The notes under the pieces are model-generated. The model was not told where the DNA came from and did not search any database. It worked only from the letters and a program-made list of their open reading frames with translations. Shown here in pieces: positions 31,279 to 41,830 of a DNA stretch of 47,612 bases. A program made the position numbers and the translations under genes. The stretch covers positions 1-47,612 of the forward strand of contig JANQJW010000064.1 of the NCBI GenBank assembly GCA_028281445.1. Direction: 5' to 3'. Positions within the stretch are counted from its first letter, which is position 1, and each line of letters begins with the position of its first letter. Origin of the DNA: Planctomycetota bacterium. GTDB lineage: Bacteria > Planctomycetota > PLA2 > JAEUHO01.

Positions 31279-33057
31279 CTACTTCTTGAACTTGATGAAC
31301 TTCAGGACCTTCTTGGCGTCCCGCTTGTCCTTCTTCAGGGCGGTTTCACCCTTCTTGCCGCCGCCCATCTGGATCCGCACCCAGATCAGGTTGCCCTTGT
31401 GCTTCACGATCCAGCCCTGCTCGGTGAAGGGCGCTTTCTCGAGTTCGCCGGTGAAGGTGTAGGTGAACCCCTTGGCACTGCCGATGCCGCCCTTCTTGTA
31501 CTTGAGCTTGCCCTTCTTCCCGCCGATCTCGGCGCCTTCGCCCGCTCCCGCCAGCCAGTCCTGGCCGCGCTTCTCGATCATCTTCTCGGGATCGGGACCG
31601 GGGCGGTTGGGGATGTGCGCCTTCTGGGAGCGGATCTCTACGTAGACGTAGCCGTCGCCGTCCTTGGAGCGGCCCTCGAAGGCGTGCTTGAAGTCGCGGT
31701 TCATGCTGAGGGCCTGGCCGCCGGGCTTGAGCTGCGCCATCCACTCGGGCTTCTTGAACGTGTATCCCGGGCCCCGGAACTCCTTCTCCGTACCCGCGGA
31801 GCTTCCGCGCTTCGCAGCGAAGTCCGGGATGATCGACATGAGCGGGCCGCGCTGGGGCTCCTTCAGGTCGAGGAACTTGATGCCCCGGAGGAACGCGGCG
31901 AGCGGCTTGCCGAACTGCTTCATGCGATCCGTGTGGCCGATGATGCGTACCTGCAGGTTGTAGGTCTCGCCCTTGAGGATCGACTGGAAGAAGAGGAACG
32001 ACGTCTTCCGGCCGTTGACCTCGCCCTCCATCTTGAGATAGCCGGCCTTGTGGTTGCCGAACTTGGTGGGCCACTTCGTACGCGTCTTCTGCGCGTTGAC
32101 CTCGCCGCCGAACACTTCCTTGCGGATCTCGTCCTGGAGCTGGCTGCTCTTCACGGTTGTGTTCGGCTTCTCGCCGACGTTGGTGGGGCGGATGAAGAGA
32201 CGGACGATGCAGTCGTTGAAGTCGGGCGTGTTCTTCTCGAACTCCTTCTTCGTGCGCTTGAGGCGGGCCTGCGCGCGCAGGAACATGCCGTCCTTGGCCT
32301 TCTCGTTCTCGATGCCCTCAACCCACGTGAACGGGGAGTCCTCGGGAATCGTCCACTCCATGTTGTGGCTGGGCAGGCAAACGGTCTTGCCCTTCTTGGT
32401 CGGCCCGTCCGGCGGCCAGTTGCCGTCGTCTTCGTCGTCGCTGCTGTCGTCTTCGTCGTCGCTGCTTCCGTCCTCCGGATTGGCAACCCGCTTCTTGTTG
32501 TCGACCTCGGTGAGCGACTCGTCCTTGTCGGCGCCGCCGGCCCCCTTGAGCAGGCGGAAGCCCTTGCGGATGCCGTTGATCTCGTCCTTGGCCGACTCGT
32601 GCGCGCCGTGCCAGCAGCGGACGAGCATCTGGAAGAACTTGCCGTCCGCGATGATGGCGTACTTGCGGAAGTGACCCTCGGCGCCGTCGGCCTTGATCTT
32701 CTGTACGACGACCTTGCCCTTGACGCCGGACAACGTGGTGTCGAGCACCTTCGTGCGGACGGCGTCACCCAGACCCTCACCCCCCGCGTTGCGCAGCTCC
32801 TGGACGCGGTCGCTCAGGCTCAACCCGTCGGTCGGCTTCGTGTAGATGATGACCTCGACGGACGCGGCCTGGTACTGAGCCTTCGCGACGAAGCCGGCGT
32901 TGACGTCGGCCGAGCTCATCGGGTGGAACTGCCAGTCGTCGGACGGCGCGGTCCAGCTGAAGCCGAACTTCTCGAACTTCTTGGACGTACCGGCGTCCGC
33001 GGGCAGGCACATGACGGCTGCGAGCAGGAGCACGAAGACAGGGGCGAATCGGCGCAT
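31279..33057 (-). CDS. secreted protein with three PsbP-like repeats and an acidic linker
   Basis: 592 residues. Signal peptide in the first 22 residues (FAPVFVLLLAAVMCLPADA). Three repeated beta/alpha segments (about 25-185, 225-410 and 425-590) begin with related strands (GFSWTAPSDDW, MEWTIPEDSPF, GYTFKKPEWM) and end with related helices (GIRKGFRLL, LRGIKFLDL, AKKVLKFIKF). Between the first and second lies a strongly acidic stretch with SSDDEDD twice. The ATG eight codons into the longest frame is chosen because it begins the signal peptide and has a GGAGA site 8-12 bases upstream. No catalytic residues are apparent. It is related in design to the 29847 and 39495 genes. Confidence 0.7.
   Translation of the reverse strand: MRRFAPVFVLLLAAVMCLPADAGTSKKFEKFGFSWTAPSDDWQFHPMSSADVNAGFVAKAQYQAASVEVIIYTKPTDGLSLSDRVQELRNAGGEGLGDAVRTKVLDTTLSGVKGKVVVQKIKADGAEGHFRKYAIIADGKFFQMLVRCWHGAHESAKDEINGIRKGFRLLKGAGGADKDESLTEVDNKKRVANPEDGSSDDEDDSSDDEDDGNWPPDGPTKKGKTVCLPSHNMEWTIPEDSPFTWVEGIENEKAKDGMFLRAQARLKRTKKEFEKNTPDFNDCIVRLFIRPTNVGEKPNTTVKSSQLQDEIRKEVFGGEVNAQKTRTKWPTKFGNHKAGYLKMEGEVNGRKTSFLFFQSILKGETYNLQVRIIGHTDRMKQFGKPLAAFLRGIKFLDLKEPQRGPLMSIIPDFAAKRGSSAGTEKEFRGPGYTFKKPEWMAQLKPGGQALSMNRDFKHAFEGRSKDGDGYVYVEIRSQKAHIPNRPGPDPEKMIEKRGQDWLAGAGEGAEIGGKKGKLKYKKGGIGSAKGFTYTFTGELEKAPFTEQGWIVKHKGNLIWVRIQMGGGKKGETALKKDKRDAKKVLKFIKFKK
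32425..32466 (-). repeat. 2 x 21-base perfect tandem repeat
   Basis: Two identical 21-base units encode SSDDEDD twice in the acidic linker of the 31279-33057 protein; copy number may vary by slippage. Confidence 0.8.
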
Positions 33058-33104
33058 GGGTGGTCTCCGATCGGGCCGCACGTCTGCCGCGGCCGTTCCA
33101 ACCG

Positions 33105-33110
33105 ATAATA
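33105..33110 (-). promoter_or_regulatory. possible -10 box TATTAT
   Basis: On the minus strand TATTAT lies 47 bases before the ATG at 33057 and is the most A+T-rich hexamer of the 182-base gap after gyrA. No clear -35 partner. Confidence 0.35.
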
Positions 33111-33158
33111 ACGTCTTCGCGCCCCGTTGTGCGGGGACCCGCGACCGTTTGGGGTTTG

Positions 33159-33182
33159 CGTCGTTTCAAGGCCGTAACGACG
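33159..33182 (-). terminator. hairpin downstream of gyrA
   Basis: CGTCGTT, 10-base loop, AACGACG: a perfect 7-bp stem 57 bases after the gyrA stop. No T-run follows. A second, 5-bp hairpin (CCCCG-TTGTG-CGGGG) is at 33122-33136. Either could end gyrA transcripts with help from Rho. Confidence 0.3.
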
Positions 33183-33239
33183 TGCAACGAAAGCCCCGGA
33201 AGCTCCGGCTGCGCCCGGCCCCGACTCGGAACCTGACCC

Positions 33240-35765
<2,526 letters not shown>

Positions 35766-36059
35766 CTACCGTTCCTCAAGGACGCATTGCGCCCGGACCG
35801 GGGCACACTGCGACCGCTACTGCCTCTACTTCGTGACCTGCACCGGTCGGTTTCTTCCCTTTGCTGGACCCCACTGCGGAGAGCCCGTCCATTCGCTGTC
35901 GCCTGTGACGTAACTCCCTGCTTTTTCAGGGGTTTATGGACCCCGCGTGCAGGCAGTACATACTACCTCGGACAGGCCGATTTCTGCACGGGAAACAGGG
36001 GCGTCGACGGCGTCTCAAAGGGGCCTGGGAGGCGGCGTCGATCCGGGCCATAAAGCGGT
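35766..36059. other. 294-base divergent region between gyrA and a lipoprotein gene
   Basis: Expected to hold both promoters. I see one hairpin (CCCTG-CTTTTT-CAGGG, 35916-35931) and A+T-richer DNA around 35925-35970, including a TACATACT run at 35957-35964, but no box with convincing spacing. No frame here looks coding. Confidence 0.4.
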
Positions 36060-37223
36060 ATGCAGAGCGTGTTTCGACCCCTCCTCGCGGTGCTCTTCGG
36101 GGTCCTCGCTGCCCTTGCGGGCGGGTGCGGCGACCCCCGCCCGCCCGGCGGCTCGGGTCGGCTGGAGGCCAAGCCGGGCGCGCCGCCCGTCCTCGTGCTC
36201 GAAGGGTCGCCCTATGAGATGGGGTGGTGGCAGGGGCACTTGCTCAAGGACCGCATTCGCACCCTGCATCCGGCGTGGCGCGACGAGCTGCGCGCAGCCC
36301 TGACGCCGGGCGAGCAAGGCGGGGCCGGCGGCGCCGCCCTGCGCCGTGCGATCGACGTCCACGTCGATCTGTGCGTGGACCAGACGATCCACCGGCTCTC
36401 CGAGAACATGCTTCAAGAGCTCGAGGGCATGGCGGCCGGATGCGGCCTGACCAAGGAAGGGCTCATCCGGCTCGAAGTGATGCGCGACGCGTTGCGGATG
36501 AAGGGAATGGACCCGCGCCTGTGGGGCAGTGTCGGACTCGCGGCCGAGCCCGGCGGCTACACGGCCGGGGCGTACTGGACCGGGCCTGACGTGGCCGGGC
36601 ATCGCAAGGACCTCCTCGTCATCAAGCGCGTCCAACCGGACGGCTCGATCACGACCGTGGTCACCTGGCCGGGGAGCCTCGGCGGGATCGCCGGCGTCAA
36701 CGACACGGGGGTCGGCTATGTCAGCGCCGAAGGGCGTGTCAGCCAGGAACAAGCCATGGGCTTCGGCGGCGGGCGTCCGCTCACGATCGCGGCCCGCGAG
36801 GCGCTGGACGACAACGACCGCGGCTACGACCTGCTCGCGCAGGTGACCGGCACGATGGGACATGCGTTCCTCGCGTTCTCCATGCGGCGAGATCGGGATG
36901 ATCCGGCGCCGCGCGTCGAGGCCATCGGCGCCTTCAAGGTCTACGCCGCGATCGAGCCGCCCTGGATCCTCGACGACGCGCGCTACATGGCCGTTGGGCC
37001 GTACGAAGTTCTCGACCACCCCGACGCGAAGGCGCTGCAGGCGGCGATCCGCCAGGACCCGCTCACGCCCGAGGAGTTCTGGTTGCGCGTCGCCCTCCAC
37101 GCGGCCGACGCGGGCACGAATCGTCACACGGGACCGCACGTGTCCATCTACTTCAAGGACGGTACGGCCGGCCTGGTGCTCGCGGCTTCGGAGAAGTGGG
37201 TCGCAACCTACGTCTTGAAGTAG
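36060..37223 (+). CDS. lipoprotein related to C45 acyltransferases, nucleophile apparently missing
   Basis: 387 residues. Lipoprotein signal with lipobox LAGGC (C23). The mature N-terminus has EGSPYEMGWWQGHLLKDRI (48-66), the entry signature of peptidase C45/acyl-CoA:6-APA acyltransferase-like N-terminal-nucleophile proteins, followed by the helical MLQELEGMAAGCGL segment. In active members a Cys nucleophile occurs in a GCTS-type turn soon after; here the matching stretch (about 155-175, GSVGLAAEPGGYTAG) has no Cys, and the only other cysteines are C105 and C128. Later GIAGVNDTGVGYVSAEG matches the family core. So it is probably inactive, uses another residue, or is a binding protein. The ATG is the first codon of the lipoprotein signal. 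It is convergent with the M48 gene 10 bases on. Confidence 0.7.
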   Translation: MQSVFRPLLAVLFGVLAALAGGCGDPRPPGGSGRLEAKPGAPPVLVLEGSPYEMGWWQGHLLKDRIRTLHPAWRDELRAALTPGEQGGAGGAALRRAIDVHVDLCVDQTIHRLSENMLQELEGMAAGCGLTKEGLIRLEVMRDALRMKGMDPRLWGSVGLAAEPGGYTAGAYWTGPDVAGHRKDLLVIKRVQPDGSITTVVTWPGSLGGIAGVNDTGVGYVSAEGRVSQEQAMGFGGGRPLTIAAREALDDNDRGYDLLAQVTGTMGHAFLAFSMRRDRDDPAPRVEAIGAFKVYAAIEPPWILDDARYMAVGPYEVLDHPDAKALQAAIRQDPLTPEEFWLRVALHAADAGTNRHTGPHVSIYFKDGTAGLVLAASEKWVATYVLK

Positions 37224-37233
37224 GGTCCGCCGA

Positions 37234-39294
37234 TCACGGGCCGTCGATGCGCGCGAGTTCGGTGCGCGCGTTCTCGGCGAGCTCGATCCACGGCTGGTTC
37301 TTCCAGCCTTGCTTCATGCGATCGATTTGCGTCAACGCCTTGAGTGCCTTGCGCGCCTGCGCGGCCTCGCCGCGCGCCGCTTCCTGGGTCGCCACCAGCA
37401 GCCGCAGGCTCTCGTCGAAGTAGTCACGCTGGTCGGCACTCAGCGCCGCGGCGGTGTCGAGTTCGGAGATCTTGATCGTGCGGGCTGCGCGTAGGTGCTC
37501 CCGCGCGGCCGTCATGTCACGTTCGTCCACCGGGCGGGCGGCCTGCCGCCAGGCTTCGATGCGCCCCAGGCTGACGCGGATCCGAAACTCCAACTCGGAC
37601 AGGAACGGACCGGAGCGCTCCTGGTCCCCCAGGCCCGCGAGCGCTTTCTCGAACCAGGGCGCCGCCGTATCCGGTTGACCCAGGCCGTGCAGCGCCACGT
37701 CGCCCGCCTTGTAGTGATAGTTCACGGCCATGAGCTGCGAGCGCGGATCGTTTCGCTTCTCGACCCGCGCGGCCGCGCCCAGGAAGCCGTCGAAGGCCTC
37801 CCGATACCGGGCGTCGGCCTGCGCGCTGCGCGCGGCGTCCTTGCTGTGGGCGTCCCGCCAGGCCTGCTTGTAGGCCATGAGTGCGCCGTCGGCGTCCACG
37901 TTCGCGCGGCCGTGTGCGACCTCCGTGGGCAGGCTGTAGGCGGTCGCGGTGACAGCAAGTCCGATGAACGCGAAGATCCCCGTCAGGAGCGCACGCCGCG
38001 CCCGCTGGAAGCTCGCGCGCACGTCCGGATCCGTCGCGTGCTGCGCCACGTAGCTGACGCGGTCTTCGATGGACCCGTGGCGGTGGCTGTAGGAGTGTCC
38101 CGCGATGCTACGGACGCGCTCCAAGGCGCGCATCATCAGTGCCGCTCCGTGGGGGAGCGGGGCCAGCAGCCCCGGCACGTAGAGAGGCGGTGCGTCCGGC
38201 GTCATGAAGGCAGCGTGTTCGGCGCCGTAGATGTCGGACTCGCGTTCGAAGCGCCGCGAGATCCATCCGAGCAGTATGAACCACAGCACGCCGAGATGGA
38301 GGACGAGCTGCAACTCGATGCCGAGGCCCAGCGCCACGAACACGTCCCGGCCGAGGTAGAAGACAAGCGACAGCGAGAAGAACATCGCGATGAAGAGCGG
38401 CAGATGCTGGCGCTTCGCGTGGCCCGCCTCGTGGAAGAACACGGCCAGCACCTCGTCTTCGGTGAGGCCGTCGAGGAGGCCCTGCGTCATGAAGATCGTG
38501 CGGCTGCGCGGCGTGAACCCCACGACCATCGCGTTGGGCGCCCGCGTCGGCCACACGAGGATGTCCCTGTAGCGCAGCTTGATCGACGCGGCGGCGCGCT
38601 CGAGCACCTCGCGCGTCCTGCCCGGCGCCATCGGGCCTGCCTTGAGGATGCGCGCGAAGATCCGGGGCACGAAGGGCAGGGTCGCGAGCACGATCAGCAT
38701 CACGAAGCCGATGTCGAGCAGCGGCATGGCTTCCTGCCAGAGCGACGCGCGCCGCAGCGGCTCGATCCCGAGCCGGCCGAGCACCCAGATGCCGTCGGTG
38801 ATGCCCATGACCACGAAGAGGGGCAGGAAGGCGATGGCGTTCTTGCGAAAGCCCCGACGGATCGCCGCCCACGGCTCGCTCGGGAGCGGGACCCCTCCGC
38901 GGCGTGTGACCACCTCGGCCTCGAGGCGTGCGCGCGCCGCCCAGCCGTTCGCGAAGAGGACGAGGGCCGGCAGGAACAGCACGAGGTAGCGGCCGAGCCA
39001 CCACATGCGCGGCACGGCGTCGTTCACCCAGGCGCCCCAGTTGAAGAAGAAGAGGCACCCGAGCCAGCCCAGGAAGCCCCACGTCACCGCCCACCGCGCC
39101 GACACCTCGGCGACGAGCAGCTCGTCTTCCTCGAGCGCTCGCAGGCCTCGGCCGAGGGCCATGCGCGTGAAGGCGCCGCCGATGAGCATGCAGACGACCG
39201 TGCCCACGAGCGTGTGCGCGGTGTCCGGGCGCGGGCCGCCCATCTGCATCAGTCCCAGCAGAAGTGCGATGAGGGCAGTGAGGTCGGGGAGCAA
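37234..39294 (-). CDS. M48-type integral-membrane metallopeptidase with a C-terminal helical domain
   Basis: 686 residues from the TTG at 39294. Several hydrophobic helices surround the catalytic motif FHEAGH (HEAGH 288-292), with the third zinc ligand in ERESDIYGAEHA (E352), as in HtpX/Ste24-type M48 peptidases that cut membrane or misfolded proteins. After a further helix (about 455-475) a 200-residue hydrophilic helical region looks TPR-like (YKAGDVALHGLGQPDTAAPWFEKAL) and may bind substrates. The TTG is chosen because AGGA lies 8-11 bases upstream and a TACCCT box 43 bases upstream; longer frames from 39387 or 39525 start before that box, and the latter runs into the divergent gene. Confidence 0.82.
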   Translation of the reverse strand: MLPDLTALIALLLGLMQMGGPRPDTAHTLVGTVVCMLIGGAFTRMALGRGLRALEEDELLVAEVSARWAVTWGFLGWLGCLFFFNWGAWVNDAVPRMWWLGRYLVLFLPALVLFANGWAARARLEAEVVTRRGGVPLPSEPWAAIRRGFRKNAIAFLPLFVVMGITDGIWVLGRLGIEPLRRASLWQEAMPLLDIGFVMLIVLATLPFVPRIFARILKAGPMAPGRTREVLERAAASIKLRYRDILVWPTRAPNAMVVGFTPRSRTIFMTQGLLDGLTEDEVLAVFFHEAGHAKRQHLPLFIAMFFSLSLVFYLGRDVFVALGLGIELQLVLHLGVLWFILLGWISRRFERESDIYGAEHAAFMTPDAPPLYVPGLLAPLPHGAALMMRALERVRSIAGHSYSHRHGSIEDRVSYVAQHATDPDVRASFQRARRALLTGIFAFIGLAVTATAYSLPTEVAHGRANVDADGALMAYKQAWRDAHSKDAARSAQADARYREAFDGFLGAAARVEKRNDPRSQLMAVNYHYKAGDVALHGLGQPDTAAPWFEKALAGLGDQERSGPFLSELEFRIRVSLGRIEAWRQAARPVDERDMTAAREHLRAARTIKISELDTAAALSADQRDYFDESLRLLVATQEAARGEAAQARKALKALTQIDRMKQGWKNQPWIELAENARTELARIDGP

Positions 39295-39337
39295 GTCGTT
39301 TTCCTGGTGCGCCGTCCTGACGGCAGGGCAGCGGGCT

Positions 39338-39343
39338 AGGGTA
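39338..39343 (-). promoter_or_regulatory. -10 box TACCCT of the M48 gene
   Basis: On the minus strand TACCCT lies 43 bases before the TTG start at 39294. The leader contains a GCCGTC-CT-GACGGC hairpin (39311-39324) and the AGGA site. Confidence 0.35.
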
Positions 39344-39456
39344 CTGCGGAGGGGGCGGGTACCGGGCACGGTGCCGCGTCCGTTCATTGGGAACCGCGTT
39401 GCCGGGGACACGTGAGTACGGAGGCTCGCCAGGGGGTACGGCGGGTGCTTCCGGTG

Positions 39457-39462
39457 TACCTT
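39457..39462 (+). promoter_or_regulatory. -10 box TACCTT
   Basis: Lies 32 bases before the ATG at 39495, which has a strong AGGAGG site at 39483-39488. Confidence 0.35.
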
Positions 39463-39494
39463 CGCGGTTTGCGTAGTAGCGCAGGAGGTCATCG

Positions 39495-40559
39495 ATGACG
39501 CGGTTCCGCTACACCTTCGCCGCATCCCTGCTCGCCCTGGCGCTCTGTGCGGCGCCCGCCGGCGCCGCGCCGGAAGACCCGCCGGCCAAGAAGGGGCCCA
39601 AGGGCAGCGCCTACACGAACGCCCGCATGGGGATCGCGGCGCGTTCTCCCGCCGGCTGGCAGATGGTGGCCGACAAGGGTGCTGCGCCGAGCACCTGGAC
39701 GCGTCTCGTCACGTTCAACGATCGCGTCACCGACGGCCAGGCCGTGCTGAGTGCGCGGCCGCGCAGTGCTCCCGGACTCGACGCGCTCCTCGGTACCGTC
39801 CGTGCAGACTGGGACAAGAACCCGAAGCTGCGCGTGAGCTCGATGCGCAAGATCGAGGGTGCCCCGGGACAGGCCGGCACCGTCGTCGTGGATGCGACGT
39901 TCGTGCGGACGCCGAAGAAGAAGCCCGGGAAGCCGGGGTCGCCGCCTCCGCCGCCGCAGCCGCCGGTCACCTACCGCGTGCAGGCCACCTACTACCTCGC
40001 GTCCGGCTACGAGTTCCTGCTCTACGCGACGGGGCAGCAGACGCACTGGTCGCGACTCCGCGGCCCGCTCTCGCAACTACGCAGCTCGGTCAAGTTCGCT
40101 TCGAAGGGGTCGACGGGCCCGACGGGCGAGGGCAGCTACCGCGACGAGCGGCGCGGCTTTGCATGCCGCTTCCCCAAGGACTACACCGTCGTCGTTCCGC
40201 AACGCGGCAACCACCTCGTGCAGTTCGAGTCGGTGAACGGCGACGCGCCGGTGCTCGGCGTCTACGGCTTCAAGTGGCCCGACTCCTTGGAGAAGGATGC
40301 GGAGCGCCTGGTGGCCTGGTACGAGGACGACAAAGCCGGCGAGGCGACGACGCGCACGACCGAGGTCGGCGGCAACGAGGCGATCCTCGTCACGGCGCGC
40401 GCCGAGGTCGGTGGCGTCGACAAGGTCTTCCTGCTCGCGCTGTTCAAGCGCGAGGACCGGCTCTTCCGCGTGCGTGCGGCGATGCCGGCCGCCACCGAGG
40501 CCGGAGGCACTCGCATCTTCCGCAAGTTCCTCAACAGCTTCAAATTCGTGAGTCGATAG
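39495..40559 (+). CDS. secreted protein with two PsbP-like domains
   Basis: 354 residues. Signal peptide (core LLALALCAAPAGA). Two related segments of about 150 residues follow: the first starts YTNARMGIAARSPAGWQ, the second YRDERRGFACRFPKDYT, each running through beta strands to a closing strand (LRSSVKFAS, LNSFKFVS). A Pro-rich loop (PKKKPGKPG, PPPPQPP) interrupts the first. This is the domain design of PsbP/DUF1795-like secreted proteins and of the 29847 and 31279 genes here. The ATG has a perfect AGGAGG seven bases upstream. Function unknown; the gene ends three bases before the convergent 40563 gene. Confidence 0.72.
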   Translation: MTRFRYTFAASLLALALCAAPAGAAPEDPPAKKGPKGSAYTNARMGIAARSPAGWQMVADKGAAPSTWTRLVTFNDRVTDGQAVLSARPRSAPGLDALLGTVRADWDKNPKLRVSSMRKIEGAPGQAGTVVVDATFVRTPKKKPGKPGSPPPPPQPPVTYRVQATYYLASGYEFLLYATGQQTHWSRLRGPLSQLRSSVKFASKGSTGPTGEGSYRDERRGFACRFPKDYTVVVPQRGNHLVQFESVNGDAPVLGVYGFKWPDSLEKDAERLVAWYEDDKAGEATTRTTEVGGNEAILVTARAEVGGVDKVFLLALFKREDRLFRVRAAMPAATEAGGTRIFRKFLNSFKFVSR

Positions 40560-40562
40560 CGG

Positions 40563-41660
40563 TCAACGCCGTCGGGTTGGGGGCATGGGCCCGCGATAGC
40601 GCGTGTCCCGGATCGCGTGCCACCAGGTGGCCTTTCCGTCCAGGGAACGGCCTTCGAGGCGCAAGGGCTTGCGGACCAGCTTCTCGCCTTCACGCACCGC
40701 TTGCGCCGCGGCGATCCGGACCACCATGTCGCCGATCACGGCGAACGGCGTCGCGGACGACGGTGCCGGATACGACACCACCGGATGCCCCGCGACCAGG
40801 TCGAAGAGGGTCCACCGGTAGTCGTCTACGAACATGCGTCCACCAGCGCGCCGCGTGACCGCAGCCAGATGCCGGCCGTCGCGGCTCACGGCTTCGACGA
40901 GCCAATCCTTGACGGAGAAGGAGCGTGCAGGCAGCACACCGCCGCCGCCGGTCCAACGCATGACCTCGATCCGCTTCGTGCCCTGCACCGTGCGCCGGCT
41001 GACGTGGATCCACACGTTGCCCGCGGGAGCGAACGGATGGTCGAGCGCCGTGTTCGCTGCGCGGACGGACGCCGGCGGGTTGGCCATGGGGTGCGACGGC
41101 GGCGCACCCGTGAAGCCCTTCAGCGCGCCGGTCACAGGGTCGAACGCCGTGTCGCCCTCGACGACCGTCGGCTGGGCGTTGCGTTGTGGCAATCCCGACA
41201 CCGTCCTCTTCGTGTAGACCCAGTGCACGATCACGCGCTGGCCATGCCCGAACGCGCTCACGCGAAACGTCGTACCCAGGCCGTCGTCGACCAGTGGCTG
41301 CACGCCCGAAGCAAGAGCCAGCGAGGCGATCTTCGGGTCCTTGTCGGGGTTCGTCACATCCAACGAGACGATCGCTAGCGACGGTGCCGTGCTCTTCGCC
41401 TGCGCGATGAGCCGGCCGCGATGCACGAGCAGGGGAAGGACCGCGCGGTCGCTGCGCCAGCGTGCGATGCCGGTCACCGGGTCGAGCGCTTCGATACCGT
41501 CGCGGACCGAGCTCGACACGTAGACGGCCTTACCGTCCACGACGACGCCCGGGCGCAGCTCGAAGCAGGGCGCAGCGCTCTCTTTCGCGGCGCAGGGGCC
41601 GCCTCCAAACGCGGCGATCAACGGGCCCAGAAGCAGTCCGGCGACGTGTCGAAGTCCCAT
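40563..41660 (-). CDS. exported PQQ-propeller-like protein
   Basis: 365 residues with an N-terminal signal (VAGLLLGPLIAAF). Early in the mature part VDGKAVYVSSSVRDGIEALDP and VTGIARWRS form the typical PQQ-propeller blade (strand, ALDPxTG turn, W). Later blades are degenerate (VEGDTAFDPVTGALKG, RWTLFDLVAGHPVVSY). The whole length suits one 6-8-bladed propeller. No enzymatic motif is seen; such proteins bind ligands or scaffold envelope complexes. The ATG at 41660 is preferred to one three codons upstream because a TAAGCT box lies nine bases before it. It is divergent from the giant lipoprotein gene. Confidence 0.68.
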   Translation of the reverse strand: MGLRHVAGLLLGPLIAAFGGGPCAAKESAAPCFELRPGVVVDGKAVYVSSSVRDGIEALDPVTGIARWRSDRAVLPLLVHRGRLIAQAKSTAPSLAIVSLDVTNPDKDPKIASLALASGVQPLVDDGLGTTFRVSAFGHGQRVIVHWVYTKRTVSGLPQRNAQPTVVEGDTAFDPVTGALKGFTGAPPSHPMANPPASVRAANTALDHPFAPAGNVWIHVSRRTVQGTKRIEVMRWTGGGGVLPARSFSVKDWLVEAVSRDGRHLAAVTRRAGGRMFVDDYRWTLFDLVAGHPVVSYPAPSSATPFAVIGDMVVRIAAAQAVREGEKLVRKPLRLEGRSLDGKATWWHAIRDTRYRGPMPPTRRR

Positions 41661-41669
41661 GGCGCACAC

Positions 41670-41675
41670 AGCTTA
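41670..41675 (-). promoter_or_regulatory. -10 box TAAGCT, leaderless spacing
   Basis: On the minus strand TAAGCT ends nine bases before the ATG at 41660, with no Shine-Dalgarno between. Confidence 0.4.
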
Positions 41676-41702
41676 GGAAATGGCGCCGGCGGGATCCGCA
41701 CA

Positions 41703-41795
41703 TGTCGAAGAAAATCGACACGAGGCGACCCGAAGTGAGTCGCGCGGGGTGGCGGTCCGATGGCGCGAAAAGCCCCACCCTGGTATCACCCGGGT
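41703..41795 (+). promoter_or_regulatory. candidate structured mRNA leader of the giant lipoprotein gene
   Basis: Three successive hairpins: TGTCGA-AGAAAA-TCGACA (41703-41720), GCGAC-CCGAAGTGA-GTCGC (41725-41743), and GGGTGG...CCACCC (41747-41780) enclosing a GGC-GCGAAAA-GCC hairpin; then the 8-base palindrome ACCCGGGT (41788-41795). The ribosome site GGAGG is at 41820-41824. It does not match the riboswitch consensus sequences I know, including c-di-GMP-I. Confidence 0.35.
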
Positions 41796-41830
41796 CCTTC
41801 TGTGGATGTGTTCGCTGGTGGAGGCGCGCG

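Noticed and set aside
39295..39525. Starting the M48 gene at 39387 or 39525
   Set aside because: Both would start upstream of the best -10 box, the added residues are Arg/Thr/Pro-rich without pattern, and 39525 lies inside the divergent gene.
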